Part shown: positions 39,730 to 49,727 of the stretch, in pieces
How the letters are laid out: each line of letters begins with the position of its first letter
Position numbering within the stretch: the first letter of the stretch is position 1
IMG/VR virus record: IMGVR_UViG_3300043395_001987
Span: 1-64,000 of that record
Source of the DNA: a virus
Reading direction: 5' to 3' (one strand)
DNA: 64,000 nt
Program-made: the position numbers and the translations under genes
The notes under the pieces: model-generated
The model's input: the letters and a program-made list of their open reading frames with translations, nothing else
The model's database searches: none
What the model was told of the DNA's origin: nothing

Positions 39730-40055
39730 CAGCGAGTAACCTCGGGATTTACTGTTACAATACCTTCAAGAATTCTTGATGAGACATTGTTTGAATGTAA
39801 TTGAAGATCATATACATAACGGCTATTTGTAAGATTAGCCGTTGATGCAGCATTCATAGACAAGGTTACTAAACCTGATGTGTTTCCCAAAGCAACATTA
39901 ATTGTATAATATGTTGATGATGTATAGGTTTTTCTTATCTGTGCATTTGCAGTATAACCTGATATATCAAAGGCATCACCATTTGAATCAATCAAATAAA
40001 TGTTATGAATAAAATCAGCACCTTGATCTATTACTAGATTAGTCTTTATTGCCAT
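39729..40055 (-). CDS. Beta-sandwich virion protein (BppU/Ig-like N-domain type)
   Basis: A 108-residue protein: LVIDQGADFIHNIYLIDSNGDAFDISGYTANAQIRK, followed by VTLSMNAASTANL and a DLQLHSNNVSSRILEGIVTV ending. This pattern (a 'linear polarisable' strand pair, an ISGY-type turn and a closing ILEGxVTV) is typical of small baseplate/fibre beta-sandwich proteins of many phages. It overlaps the S74 fibre gene by 17 bases. Probably an adapter between fibre and baseplate; the precise role is not known. Confidence 0.55.
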   Translation of the reverse strand: MAIKTNLVIDQGADFIHNIYLIDSNGDAFDISGYTANAQIRKTYTSSTYYTINVALGNTSGLVTLSMNAASTANLTNSRYVYDLQLHSNNVSSRILEGIVTVNPEVTR

Positions 40056-41697
40056 TTTTTAAACTATCTATTTCAGCCTTAAGTTCCTTAATGGCTTCAA
40101 TTAAAAGAGGCACCAATTTATCATACTGAACTGTTAGATATTTTTCATCAACAGGTGCAGGGAATACAGCTTCTGGTAATACTGCTTGAACTTTTTGTGC
40201 CGAAAGACCAACTTGAATCTTCTCATCATCATATCCAAGTTCTTTAGCAGTATCATTACCTTTATAATAGAATCCATCTAGGCTTTGTACTTTTTCAAGA
40301 GCATTCTCAATAGGTCCTATTACATCTTTGAGTCTCTCGTCGGAGTAATAGGCAATAACGTTACCTTTGGCTCTTATTTCACCTTTGTTATTTTGTCCCG
40401 GTGCATTTACTCCAACACCTAAACTTCTAGCTTCAACATCTACATCATCAGGATTAGAACCATGGTTATCGTCAAATCCTAATATGCCATTATCTTCATC
40501 AACAACAACCAATACTTGTTTTATTTTACCTTTTTTATCAGGTAATATTAAATCAAAATTTACATTTGTAGGGGGTGCTAATAATCTTACATAACCTGAA
40601 CCAGCAGCACTTTCTAATCTTATAGCACCTTCAACATGCAAAGCATCAAGTGGTGTGGTAATACCACCAACGCCAAGTGCATTTGCAAAATAAGCTTTTG
40701 TAGTATTAGCAGATAGTATTATAGTGTTACCAGTTGAGGTTCTTGTACCAGGTGTTGCATTTGGAAATACTGTGGCAGTTAAAGTTCCTAAATTCAAATT
40801 TATTACTTCAGCAACTGTATTTGTAAAAACAGAATGTCCAATAGTATTTTGAAAAATATTTCTTGCAAAATTAGATCCACCACCAGCACCATTATACATA
40901 AATGTTATATTTGAGGCTATGGTATTACTATAATATCCGTGTGAGAAATGTCTACCTGCTCCAACGATATCCACATCACCAGCTGAGCCAATACCATTAA
41001 TGAAATAATTATTAGATCCTGCAAATAAAACATTGGCTGTGAAGAGTGAATTACTTCCTGAAATTGAAAGGTTTGAGGTCTTTACTGTACCAACCTTTAG
41101 TTCATAAGCATTAAAATAAGAATTAGTATCACCGGCCGGTAAATTATCATTGTAAGAAATATATACACCGGTTCTGGTAATTATTGTGTTTCCGTCTGCA
41201 GCACCAACAACAAGATTGGCTGCAAAATTAGCACTTACAATATTAGCCTGATTAAATGCTACACTATTTTTATATAAGAAATTATTACCTACAAACAATT
41301 GATCAGTAAAATATGCGGAATTGGTACTAACATTACCTGTTCTGATTACAGTATTACCCATTGAAATAAGGGTTTTAGTATAAGCTGTTGATCCATCAAT
41401 CAACATACCAGATGAAGTAATGATTGCGTTTGATGTAGGACCAGAATTGAATATTAATTGATTTGAATTTGCAATAGCATTAGCTGTACTATTTGTACTT
41501 AAAAATAATGATCCAGCATTAGAAACAAAATAACTGTTGGCATAAAAGGTACCAGTAATAGCAGCATTACCAGGAGCTGTATTAGAATTGGTAGAAACAA
41601 CGTATTGTGCTAAGGCATTAATAACCAAATTGGTTTTTGTTAACCACTGGCCAAATGAATCAGTTGATTGAGTAATAATTCCTACATTGATTGTCAT
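40039..41697 (-). CDS. Tail fibre with C-terminal S74 intramolecular chaperone
   Basis: A 552-residue fibre. Residues about 1-430 are shaft-like Asn/Thr/Ala-rich repeats (SNAIITSSGMLIDG; GNTVIRTGN). The C-terminal about 110 residues are a peptidase S74/endosialidase-type chaperone: YYSDERLKDVIGPIENAL with the SDERLK cleavage signature, then GLSAQKVQAVLPEAV and a closing coiled coil (LVPLLIEAIKELKAEIDSL). S74 domains trimerise the fibre and then cut themselves off at the Ser, so the mature fibre would lack this part. The start overlaps the stop of the 77-residue coiled-coil protein by 4 bases. Confidence 0.85.
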   Translation of the reverse strand: MTINVGIITQSTDSFGQWLTKTNLVINALAQYVVSTNSNTAPGNAAITGTFYANSYFVSNAGSLFLSTNSTANAIANSNQLIFNSGPTSNAIITSSGMLIDGSTAYTKTLISMGNTVIRTGNVSTNSAYFTDQLFVGNNFLYKNSVAFNQANIVSANFAANLVVGAADGNTIITRTGVYISYNDNLPAGDTNSYFNAYELKVGTVKTSNLSISGSNSLFTANVLFAGSNNYFINGIGSAGDVDIVGAGRHFSHGYYSNTIASNITFMYNGAGGGSNFARNIFQNTIGHSVFTNTVAEVINLNLGTLTATVFPNATPGTRTSTGNTIILSANTTKAYFANALGVGGITTPLDALHVEGAIRLESAAGSGYVRLLAPPTNVNFDLILPDKKGKIKQVLVVVDEDNGILGFDDNHGSNPDDVDVEARSLGVGVNAPGQNNKGEIRAKGNVIAYYSDERLKDVIGPIENALEKVQSLDGFYYKGNDTAKELGYDDEKIQVGLSAQKVQAVLPEAVFPAPVDEKYLTVQYDKLVPLLIEAIKELKAEIDSLKNGNKD

Positions 41698-41927
41698 TTA
41701 TTTTCTAATGCCTTTGTTAGAAGATCTTTGATTGAAGAAATATCATTTTTTATAGAATCTATTTCTTCCTTAAGATTATTTATTTCATTTATTTTACTTG
41801 CTTCTAACATTCTTTTTTGTCTTGCTTCTTTGTAAGCTAATAATCCATCTATATCACGGTTTACAAAGGCACCTGGATTACCTCTTTGCTGTACAAATTC
41901 ATCATCTAATACTTTTCTTTTATCCAT
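41694..41927 (-). CDS. Small coiled-coil protein of the fibre-baseplate region
   Basis: A 77-residue charged protein. The first about 35 residues (DKRKVLDDEFVQQRGNPGAF) look extended. The rest is a strong coiled coil (INNLKEEIDSIKNDISSIKDLLTKAL). It lies between a baseplate gene and the S74 fibre gene with a 4-base overlap. It may serve as a fibre adapter or assembly aid. No family recognised. Confidence 0.55.
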   Translation of the reverse strand: MDKRKVLDDEFVQQRGNPGAFVNRDIDGLLAYKEARQKRMLEASKINEINNLKEEIDSIKNDISSIKDLLTKALENK

Positions 41928-41929
41928 AA

Positions 41930-43630
41930 TTATACCTGTAATGCTACAGCTCTTACATCACGCATTGTCGGGAAATTAGCACCATCTACTGAGAATATGG
42001 CTATTTTGATAGAGAATGTATCAAAACCTCTATGAATAACACCAGCTGATGTGTAATATGTTAATGTTCCTACAGATATTCCATTAGGGGCATCGCCTAT
42101 TGAATCAAGATATGATACAGTATTTACAGGTGATGAGGGGCGAGATGTTGCAGAAGGTACACCAAATCTATATTCTTTATAATCTTCAAAATCTTTAGGT
42201 GAGCCATATATAGCGCCCAAACCATCAAGATAAGAAAGTTCTGTCCATGGTTTTGTATCAAATACATCAGAATCAGTTTGTGAATTTAAAAATTTACCAT
42301 AAACTTTAATGTTTGTTCCTGGTGGTCTATATCCTGTGATCCAAACCTTTAAATCTTCTGCTACGGCGTCAAGAACTACTGTTTTAGAGATATATTTACT
42401 TCTTGCATTACCATATCTAGTATGTTCATTGGTATCATCATTATTAATATAATTTGTAATATAATCTATTGTCTTGGTAGATAAATCAAGTACAGGTGAA
42501 AGATATTGACTAGAAGTATAAAGACCTATTTCATATGTTGATGTACCTTTTGTACCATATGTGCCGGTTGCTACTTCATTTGAATAACTTCTAATAATTC
42601 TTTCATAATCTCTAAATTCAAACAGGTCTTGATTTTGTATTACTGTACCAACTGAATCTTTTGTCAAAGCTGCTGAATATGTTGCATTACTTGTACCATA
42701 ATATTTAAAATCAGCATATGTACCAATAGGTTCATTCATTTTAAATTTAGGTACAACAGCATTATAGGGAATATCATCAATAGATAATGTTGTTGCATTT
42801 GCTATAAGATTGGATGGTGTTATTAACTGCAGGTTGGCGTAATTTGATGTTCTATAAATTCTTAAATTTTTGTATTTTGTTGTATCAAATTTACCATTAG
42901 AATTTTTAATATGTAAAACCCCTTTACTCTCATCAATATATTTTACAAAGCCTCTTGGGTATTTTGTAGCATCAGTTAAAGTCTGTGTGAGATTTGTTGC
43001 ATTCGCTGCATATACAATATCACCGATGTAAATTGGAACATTATTATCTTTTCTATAGATACCACCTGATGTAGAAAGATCTAATGTAATAAAATCTACT
43101 GTATCATTTCTAAAAGTAACTTTACCGGTACTTACTGGGAATTGTGCAATATACAAATTAAATTTTAAATCTTGTGTCTGAACTGCGGTCCAAGAATTAC
43201 CATTTGATGAAATATAGAGTACTCCAGAATAAGCTTGTTGAGTTACAGACTGACCAGTAAGAACATCTTTTCCTCCAATTTCAGCACACCACATATCATA
43301 ATCAGGAGTATTGTTATCCGGATAAACATAAAAAGCATATGGTTTATCTGTTTGAAGCATTAGGGGTTCTTGAAATTTAAAAATAGTTTCTGCAGATGCA
43401 TCTTCACTTACTAATATATCTTTAGGATATAAATGTCCAGAACCCATTCTTTTAGATGTATCTGGAACACCATTATTTGTTTGAACAACTACACAAAACG
43501 CACCCAGTGAAGAAGATTTATTCTTGAAGAAAACACCTATTTGAGTAAGAAATACACCAGGAAGATTGCCAACTGATGATGCATCAATTGTAAATGTTTG
43601 TGCAATTGGATTTGTTGCTTCTAATGCCAT
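41930..43630 (-). CDS. Baseplate/structural protein (C-terminal third of a DUF4815-type protein)
   Basis: A 566-residue protein. It opens with NPIAQTFTIDASS...GVFLTQIGVFFKNK, then VVQTNNGVPDTSK, MLQTDKPYAFYVYPD and a GVLYISSNGNSWTA...DLKFNLY strand set. In other T4-like phages I recall this sequence pattern as the C-terminal part of one very large baseplate protein that begins with the DUF4815 domain. Here it is a separate gene, third in a row after 45071-48208 and 43647-45068. It ends in a beta-rich domain (SYLDSIGDAPNGISVG...VRAVALQV). It would act in the outer wedge or in fibre attachment; the exact T4 equivalent (gp10 region) is uncertain. Confidence 0.6.
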   Translation of the reverse strand: MALEATNPIAQTFTIDASSVGNLPGVFLTQIGVFFKNKSSSLGAFCVVVQTNNGVPDTSKRMGSGHLYPKDILVSEDASAETIFKFQEPLMLQTDKPYAFYVYPDNNTPDYDMWCAEIGGKDVLTGQSVTQQAYSGVLYISSNGNSWTAVQTQDLKFNLYIAQFPVSTGKVTFRNDTVDFITLDLSTSGGIYRKDNNVPIYIGDIVYAANATNLTQTLTDATKYPRGFVKYIDESKGVLHIKNSNGKFDTTKYKNLRIYRTSNYANLQLITPSNLIANATTLSIDDIPYNAVVPKFKMNEPIGTYADFKYYGTSNATYSAALTKDSVGTVIQNQDLFEFRDYERIIRSYSNEVATGTYGTKGTSTYEIGLYTSSQYLSPVLDLSTKTIDYITNYINNDDTNEHTRYGNARSKYISKTVVLDAVAEDLKVWITGYRPPGTNIKVYGKFLNSQTDSDVFDTKPWTELSYLDGLGAIYGSPKDFEDYKEYRFGVPSATSRPSSPVNTVSYLDSIGDAPNGISVGTLTYYTSAGVIHRGFDTFSIKIAIFSVDGANFPTMRDVRAVALQV

Positions 43631-43646
43631 TAATAAATTCCTTAAA

Positions 43647-45068
43647 TTAACCTAATGTACTTCCATCACCATCTGAGAACCCATCAAATCCAGGTGCACC
43701 CGCCGCTTCCAATGCATCAAAAGCACTGGGCATATCACCACAAGGGTCTGGTGAGTGATCACCACCTCCACCTCCACCGCCGCCTCCTCCGCCTCCTCCA
43801 TAAGTAGGTGGTGGGGATGGTGGAGGTGGTGGATCTTGTGTAGTCCAAGTAAGAGGAGGCTGATCTTTCGTATTTGTAGAAGGTGTAAAGATAGGATCAA
43901 TAATTTTAAATTGGACGTCTTGTTGTGTAACTGAAAGACCCATTGAAGTATATACACCTTCTGCAGATGTAATAATGGCATCTTTATTATCAAGATTATT
44001 TACATTTGTGAGCATGAAAGATCTTTCACCTGCTCTAAATGTATTTTCTGGAAGATAGAAAATAAGAAGAATTTCACCATAACGATTAGCTGTTAAAGTT
44101 CCTCCTAATGCTCCTGATGGTGTAAATTTATCAGCCGGGTCACCTTTAAATCCTGCAGCAAATTTATCTTCATCAACAGTTCCATTTTCTTTAACAAAAT
44201 CTTGACTAATTTGTGCCATGCAACAGTATTGACTTACTAATTTTTTATCAAAGAAAGGATATAGTATTGATCCTGGTCTTAAGAATCTTCCTATAATACC
44301 AATCTTTCTTCCTTTCATATAAGGAAGCATTGAAACATCCCTTACCACATTACCCATATCTTGATAAGTAGTTTGTGATGTTACTTTAATATCAGTAATA
44401 GTTTGTTTAACATCCATGGCCCAGTAATTGGTTTGACCACTCTCACCTGTTTGTTTAGGTGCACTATAGGTGGTATCAATATCCTTGAAAGCACCATTAG
44501 CAGCAGCATCCTGCCAATTTTTAGCTTGGTCAATTGTAATCGTTTGAGGTGCTTGTTGAGTGGTTACATTGGTACCATCATAGTTTGGATAACAGTGTAA
44601 GGCACCCTTGTAATTGTAAAATGTTTCTGCACAATTTCTATACATAGTCGCATAGGGGTTGCCGCCAAGTTTGATGCTGTTGTAGTTCAACATCATTAGA
44701 CGACCACGCCATCCAACAGCAGTAGTATTAGTTTCATCAACTATTAAATCATTATATACTTCACCGAAATTAGGTCTAGCAATTGATTTAGAAGAACTAA
44801 TAGCCATGTTAAATTCAGGATCATTAGTTCTTCCAATTGTACCGTCATTAAATGGATCTGCAAAGATACCATTTTTAAATCTTTCCAAACCACTTCCATC
44901 AGCTCTAGGAAGAGAAAGAGTCTTTGTATCCAATGCTAAGGCATTCAAGACAGAATAGTATTCAAGGGCTTTAATTCTTTGCTCAAGAGCAAAGATTTCT
45001 TTCATTGTATAGCCCTTAGTTGTTTGGATGTTTACTCTAACAGCAAGATCTTGTCTTTTGTAACCCAT
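43647..45068 (-). CDS. Baseplate/structural protein (middle third of a DUF4815-type protein)
   Basis: A 473-residue protein. It opens YKRQDLAVRVNIQTTKGYTMKEIFALEQRIKALEYYSVL, a segment that in related phages follows directly on the DUF4815 domain within one polypeptide. Later motifs are SGLERFKNGIFADPF, MLPYMKGRKIGIIGRFLRPGSILYPFFD and RAGERSFMLTNVNN. The C-terminal 60 residues are low complexity: PPPPPSPPP, then thirteen glycines, then an Asp/Ala/Gly-rich tail. Its ATG lies 2 bases after the stop of the upstream gene. It is presumably a baseplate subunit that associates with both flanking products. Confidence 0.6.
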   Translation of the reverse strand: MGYKRQDLAVRVNIQTTKGYTMKEIFALEQRIKALEYYSVLNALALDTKTLSLPRADGSGLERFKNGIFADPFNDGTIGRTNDPEFNMAISSSKSIARPNFGEVYNDLIVDETNTTAVGWRGRLMMLNYNSIKLGGNPYATMYRNCAETFYNYKGALHCYPNYDGTNVTTQQAPQTITIDQAKNWQDAAANGAFKDIDTTYSAPKQTGESGQTNYWAMDVKQTITDIKVTSQTTYQDMGNVVRDVSMLPYMKGRKIGIIGRFLRPGSILYPFFDKKLVSQYCCMAQISQDFVKENGTVDEDKFAAGFKGDPADKFTPSGALGGTLTANRYGEILLIFYLPENTFRAGERSFMLTNVNNLDNKDAIITSAEGVYTSMGLSVTQQDVQFKIIDPIFTPSTNTKDQPPLTWTTQDPPPPPSPPPTYGGGGGGGGGGGGGDHSPDPCGDMPSAFDALEAAGAPGFDGFSDGDGSTLG

Positions 45069-45070
45069 AA

Positions 45071-48000
45071 TTATTCTGCTTCCGAAAATGTTAAGGATGG
45101 ATATGGTGTAACATACACATCTGCAATTTTTAATCCCGTATCATTTACAATAGGTGGTTTTGAATTATAAGAAGGTGCACTTGATTTGACACTTAATAGA
45201 CCATCTTTATTTATTATAAGGGTATCAACTCGTGGCAGATAATATTCAATGTTATAAGTCATGTTAGTATCTGGTTCAATGGCCATTTTAACACTTGGTG
45301 AAGAATAATATACTAATGATGTGTTGGCTGGATTGATTGTATAATTTGGAAAAACTGCAGATACAGAACTAACAGCTGTATTTTTCATTACAGGTCTAAA
45401 ATCAATGTGATTTCTAAGATCATAAAGATTACCAGAGATATCTTTGTAAACTGGAATCTGTGCAGTAACAACAGCTGTTGTATTTGCAGTATTAGCATCA
45501 TCAATTGAGTAGGAATCTACAGAGAAGAATGTTGCCTTTGTTGAGGTAACATTAGGTGTAAAATGATCTAGTCTTACAAATATTCTTGATGTAGAAGAGA
45601 TAGCATTTTTAAATTGCGGAAGAATGGAGATGTAACTTAAACCATAGAAATTATCTCTTTGTCCATTATCAAAACTAAACCAATCTTTTCTATCAGGATT
45701 GGTATTAGCAAAATTAGCACCAACATATATTGCTTTAATATTATATACATCAGGAATACCAAGAGACCACGGACCACTTGTTGATGCTGGATGACTTGCG
45801 CAATTAATAGCTACATAAGCATCTTTTGTAACAACTTTTTCTATAGGTGTTGCTTGATTTCTTACTAAAGGAACTTGTGCTCTTATTTGATATGTTTGAC
45901 TTGTATCTAAATCAAGAGCAACAGTGATACCCATTTGATTTACTTTAGGAGGTGAACCAGATGTTGAGAATGAAATAACATTACCACCACCATTGAAATC
46001 AACGTGTGTGCCTACCTTAAAAAATCTTTGTAGAGTAATAGAACTTGCATCAGCTACACCTGATAGAGGTGGTGTAATTGAAATACTATTAGCAGAATTG
46101 ATAGCTGTGATTGTATGATAAGAAACTGTAGGAACAGTTGCAACTTTATAGGAAGCTTTAATACCATCACCTACCTTAGGGAAAATACCGGAAGTTGTTG
46201 GCGTGGTAATAGGATATGATAATGAACCCCAGTTATTGATAAAGCTACCAGTTGCAGCAGTAACAGCAGCACAAGTAACGTTACTGTGAGTAGCGTTAGA
46301 GACACCGCCCTGTGAACCCAAACTTATAGTAGTTGTTGAATAACAGTTGGCTAATGTATCTTGTGCAAATTGTACATGTATATCAGTAGAAAGACTATCA
46401 TCAAGCCCTGCAGTAGCACCATAATTAAATTCGTCTGTTCCCGATGTAAATGATGCTGTAAAAGATCCTGATCCACGAGTTGCATTTACTGCATCTAATG
46501 TTGTTCTATAGATGTAGGAGGTATTGTTAGCACCAGTTGAACTTAATAATCTTTTAGTTCCATCTAGACCAGTATAGAACAATAATGATTTTTGTGTTGT
46601 ATCACTTTGATATAGTTGATTAAATGATCCAGTAGTTGTTCTTGTTTCTGGAACAATATCACCAAAGATTTTTGTAAATGTACCACTTACTTTACCGATA
46701 CTTTTTACGTTTGCCTGAAAACTATTTCCTGGTACTAAATTGATATTAGTAACATAAACAAGATATTGAGCTTGTGCGGTTCCTTTAATACCTGAATAAT
46801 ATTTTACAGCACGGATGGTTGCATTACCAACAATTGTTCCTGTTGGATTTACACCACCTGCAAAGTTTTTAGTAAGTGAGTATTGATTGGCGCTATAAAG
46901 ATCAACTGATTCTATTCCTCCAACATCAACTATACCGGAGAAATCCGCAACCTTCATATAGTTACCGAAATTTACTGTTACTCTTTCATTAAGTGATGAA
47001 TTAGAATCAATACCTCTTCTTACTTCAATTCTTCTTGGTGATCTAAATTCAACTCTGTAACCATCAACATAAGCAACACCTGGTGAAACAGTATAATACA
47101 TTGTTTGTGTATTAGAAGTAGGTTCAACATTTACTTGAAATGGTTTTACAACATAATCACCAGATTCTTCTTTGGTTCTTTTTGCCATAACATCCCCAAT
47201 AATTGAATAAAGAGGATCTTCTTGAATAGTTACAGCAGTACCTGTCCCACCACTGAAATCTACTACAGGTACAAAATCTTTAGGTATAATAACATCTGTA
47301 TTAGTAGTATCATAAGCAATAAGATCAGGAACTAGTTTAAGTCTGTAAGCACCAGGAGCGTTATAATTAGGACTTCCTAATGAGTTATCATACAAAGATG
47401 GATCTTCGTGAGGTGTTACAATATATTCTTTTGTATTGAACCCAACTTTAATACCTACAGCATTAGTACTGTGTTCTTTAATCATGAAATTTTTTGGATT
47501 TGATTTAAGGAAGAATCCTTTTTGATAAATTATACCTTGGCCAACGTGAAGACCAAATCCAGTACCTAAAGCATTTACTGTATTATTACTTGGAAGTGTA
47601 TAGATATCTCCAACATAATAATTAGGATTCAACGCACCTGTTTTGTCTTGCAGAGGTGAATATACATTTATCTTTTCACCTGCTGTACTAAATGTATAAA
47701 CAGGAGTACCAGTACCAGTCAATGATCCGCCACTTGAAGCGTCTGAACGACCTGTATTAATATAAATTACATAGGCTCTATTAGTATCATTACTACCACG
47801 ATTTACAGCAGCTTCTGCACCACTAAATGCCTCAAAAATTGCAGCTCTTAAAAGTGTATTATTTGAAACCAGAAGATAAGAATCTGACATATGTGACTGG
47901 ACATTGGCAACATCAGTTACTTCTCTAGTTAACAATTTAAAATCTAAAGTTGCAGTGTTACTATCTTTAAATTTAACTTGTGGCAATGCGGGATATTGAG

Positions 48001-48208
48001 TAAAATTGCAACCTTCAACCACAGAACCATCTTTGTAAATACTAGAACCAAATCTTGAGATTTGTTTCTGCATCATTGTTTGAAGCTGAGTTAATTCTCT
48101 CGCTTGCACGGCAGTTGATGGGCGGAACAAAACGCGATAATACATTTTGTCTTCATCATAATCATCATAAAAAGGTGCAACATTAAAATTCGTTTGTAAC
48201 TCAGCCAT
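45071..48208 (-). CDS. DUF4815 baseplate protein
   Basis: A 1045-residue protein whose N-terminus carries the DUF4815 signature: FYDDYDEDKMYYRVLFRP, then AVQARELTQLQTMMQKQISRFG and IYKDGSVVEGC. Long beta-rich repeats follow, with a VSPGVAYVDGYRVEF segment near 385 and FYGLSYISILPQ near 880. It ends DVYVTPYPSLTFSEAE, the point at which relatives continue into the sequence found in the next gene. The family is abundant in T4-like aquatic phages as a baseplate or fibre-network component. It has no catalytic motif. Confidence 0.75.
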   Translation of the reverse strand: MAELQTNFNVAPFYDDYDEDKMYYRVLFRPSTAVQARELTQLQTMMQKQISRFGSSIYKDGSVVEGCNFTQYPALPQVKFKDSNTATLDFKLLTREVTDVANVQSHMSDSYLLVSNNTLLRAAIFEAFSGAEAAVNRGSNDTNRAYVIYINTGRSDASSGGSLTGTGTPVYTFSTAGEKINVYSPLQDKTGALNPNYYVGDIYTLPSNNTVNALGTGFGLHVGQGIIYQKGFFLKSNPKNFMIKEHSTNAVGIKVGFNTKEYIVTPHEDPSLYDNSLGSPNYNAPGAYRLKLVPDLIAYDTTNTDVIIPKDFVPVVDFSGGTGTAVTIQEDPLYSIIGDVMAKRTKEESGDYVVKPFQVNVEPTSNTQTMYYTVSPGVAYVDGYRVEFRSPRRIEVRRGIDSNSSLNERVTVNFGNYMKVADFSGIVDVGGIESVDLYSANQYSLTKNFAGGVNPTGTIVGNATIRAVKYYSGIKGTAQAQYLVYVTNINLVPGNSFQANVKSIGKVSGTFTKIFGDIVPETRTTTGSFNQLYQSDTTQKSLLFYTGLDGTKRLLSSTGANNTSYIYRTTLDAVNATRGSGSFTASFTSGTDEFNYGATAGLDDSLSTDIHVQFAQDTLANCYSTTTISLGSQGGVSNATHSNVTCAAVTAATGSFINNWGSLSYPITTPTTSGIFPKVGDGIKASYKVATVPTVSYHTITAINSANSISITPPLSGVADASSITLQRFFKVGTHVDFNGGGNVISFSTSGSPPKVNQMGITVALDLDTSQTYQIRAQVPLVRNQATPIEKVVTKDAYVAINCASHPASTSGPWSLGIPDVYNIKAIYVGANFANTNPDRKDWFSFDNGQRDNFYGLSYISILPQFKNAISSTSRIFVRLDHFTPNVTSTKATFFSVDSYSIDDANTANTTAVVTAQIPVYKDISGNLYDLRNHIDFRPVMKNTAVSSVSAVFPNYTINPANTSLVYYSSPSVKMAIEPDTNMTYNIEYYLPRVDTLIINKDGLLSVKSSAPSYNSKPPIVNDTGLKIADVYVTPYPSLTFSEAE

Positions 48209-48217
48209 TTCTATTCC

Positions 48218-49714
48218 TTAGAATTTAAAATATATTTTAACATCTTCAGATTTAATACCTGTTCTACTGATAGGTTCAATATTTTTATAATATAAAACCT
48301 CAGATGAATAAGGAACAAGATCTTTATTATTTATTGTTGAAATAACAACTGTTTTTCCTGACGATAATGAAGTAATTGTTTCATAAGGATTGAAAGTGCC
48401 CACTTCATTAAGGACATATATGCTTGAAGTATTCATGAAAGCAACAGTAGCTTTAGCTTTACTATTAAATCCCTGTATTTCTTCACCAACAGAAAGAAGA
48501 GACGGTGCAGTTAAGACACCAAAATTTAACATTTGATTAAATGTTCTTCCCTGAAAGTTAGCAAGATTAGCAGCGGCTGTTGGATTCTGAATAAGTGAAA
48601 CTTGTCTATATTTACCCCAAGGTGGTAAATTATCAAATGAAGAAGTTGAAACTGAAAGACCAACAGTATCACCACCTAGTTCAGAAGTGGGATTAGATCC
48701 GTGTCCTTCCTCGGGAGAAATTATAGCATAAGCTGTTGCATTAGATCCAAAATATGTATTACATTCAATTGAAATATTTGCGTAAGTATAATTTCTACCT
48801 CTAGCTATTACACGAATAGAAGAAATATTACCATTAGCATTTACTTCTGAAATAGCCTTAGCACCTGAACCATCACCTGTAATATAAACTTGTGGACCAA
48901 TTTTAAATTTAGAAGTGCTGCTTAATCCTGTTATGGATTTATCTGTAAACACATATTTTCCAGAACTATTAACAATATAATCCTTGATAAGTGTTAATGC
49001 ACCTGACCCTGAACCAGCTGAAATATAAAAATAAGAATTAGTATAAGCCCCACTAATTGAGATAACACCTGAATTTGATACTTTAAATTTTTTATCACTT
49101 ATTATACTATCAAATGTACCGTTTCCAGAAATATAGTTGTTACCTGAATTGCTAGGTAGAATGACATGAAGTGCACCGGGCTCTGCCGTTGCAACAACTG
49201 TTGGATTGGGAATTATAGGAAAATATACATCAGTGGAAAATTTCTTTACATTTTTATTATTAATGGCAAACATAAATTTCCATTTGTATCCATCGGAGGT
49301 ATTGAAATCCCCTTTTGACACAGTCAAATTTGGCTCTACAGTTGATGGAGCACCATAATTATTAAACAAACATTTATAAACACGATTTAAACTATTAATA
49401 ACATAAAAGTTTTTACTATAAAGATTAGGATCATTATGAGTATAATAATCATAAACGGTTCCTGAAGTCCAATTAATTTTCTTTCCAACACACACAATAT
49501 CATCTGGTGTTACTTTTTTACCAAAAATCATTTCTTTATTAACATCAATAAATGATGTCTGTACAGAAGTGTTTGGTAATGGAGGAATTGAATCATCATC
49601 CCATTCAAAATATTTGCCAAAAGCAATATAAAAATTAGAAGCAGTATTGCCGACACTTTCTTTAAATGCCTCGACAAATTTATTTTTAATGTTTTGTGTA
49701 AAGGTGCCTGCCAT
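48218..49714 (-). CDS. 8: Baseplate wedge subunit gp8-like
   Basis: A 498-residue protein. The N-terminal pattern NKFVEAFKESVGNTASNFYIAFGKYFEWDDD, then DIVCVGKKINWTSGTVYDYYTHND, a YVINSLNRVYKCLFNNYG strand and TSDGYKWKFMFAI, follows the layout of T4 gp8 (FITFGRSEPW; YRCLD; GDGYVWEYLFEI). The central part is beta-rich with Gly/Ser repeats and is longer than in T4 (334 residues). It lies in the wedge order gp25-gp6-(gp7-like)-gp8, which supports the call. The product should join gp10 and gp7 in the wedge. Confidence 0.72.
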   Translation of the reverse strand: MAGTFTQNIKNKFVEAFKESVGNTASNFYIAFGKYFEWDDDSIPPLPNTSVQTSFIDVNKEMIFGKKVTPDDIVCVGKKINWTSGTVYDYYTHNDPNLYSKNFYVINSLNRVYKCLFNNYGAPSTVEPNLTVSKGDFNTSDGYKWKFMFAINNKNVKKFSTDVYFPIIPNPTVVATAEPGALHVILPSNSGNNYISGNGTFDSIISDKKFKVSNSGVISISGAYTNSYFYISAGSGSGALTLIKDYIVNSSGKYVFTDKSITGLSSTSKFKIGPQVYITGDGSGAKAISEVNANGNISSIRVIARGRNYTYANISIECNTYFGSNATAYAIISPEEGHGSNPTSELGGDTVGLSVSTSSFDNLPPWGKYRQVSLIQNPTAAANLANFQGRTFNQMLNFGVLTAPSLLSVGEEIQGFNSKAKATVAFMNTSSIYVLNEVGTFNPYETITSLSSGKTVVISTINNKDLVPYSSEVLYYKNIEPISRTGIKSEDVKIYFKF

Positions 49715-49727
49715 AATATCAGCCGTA

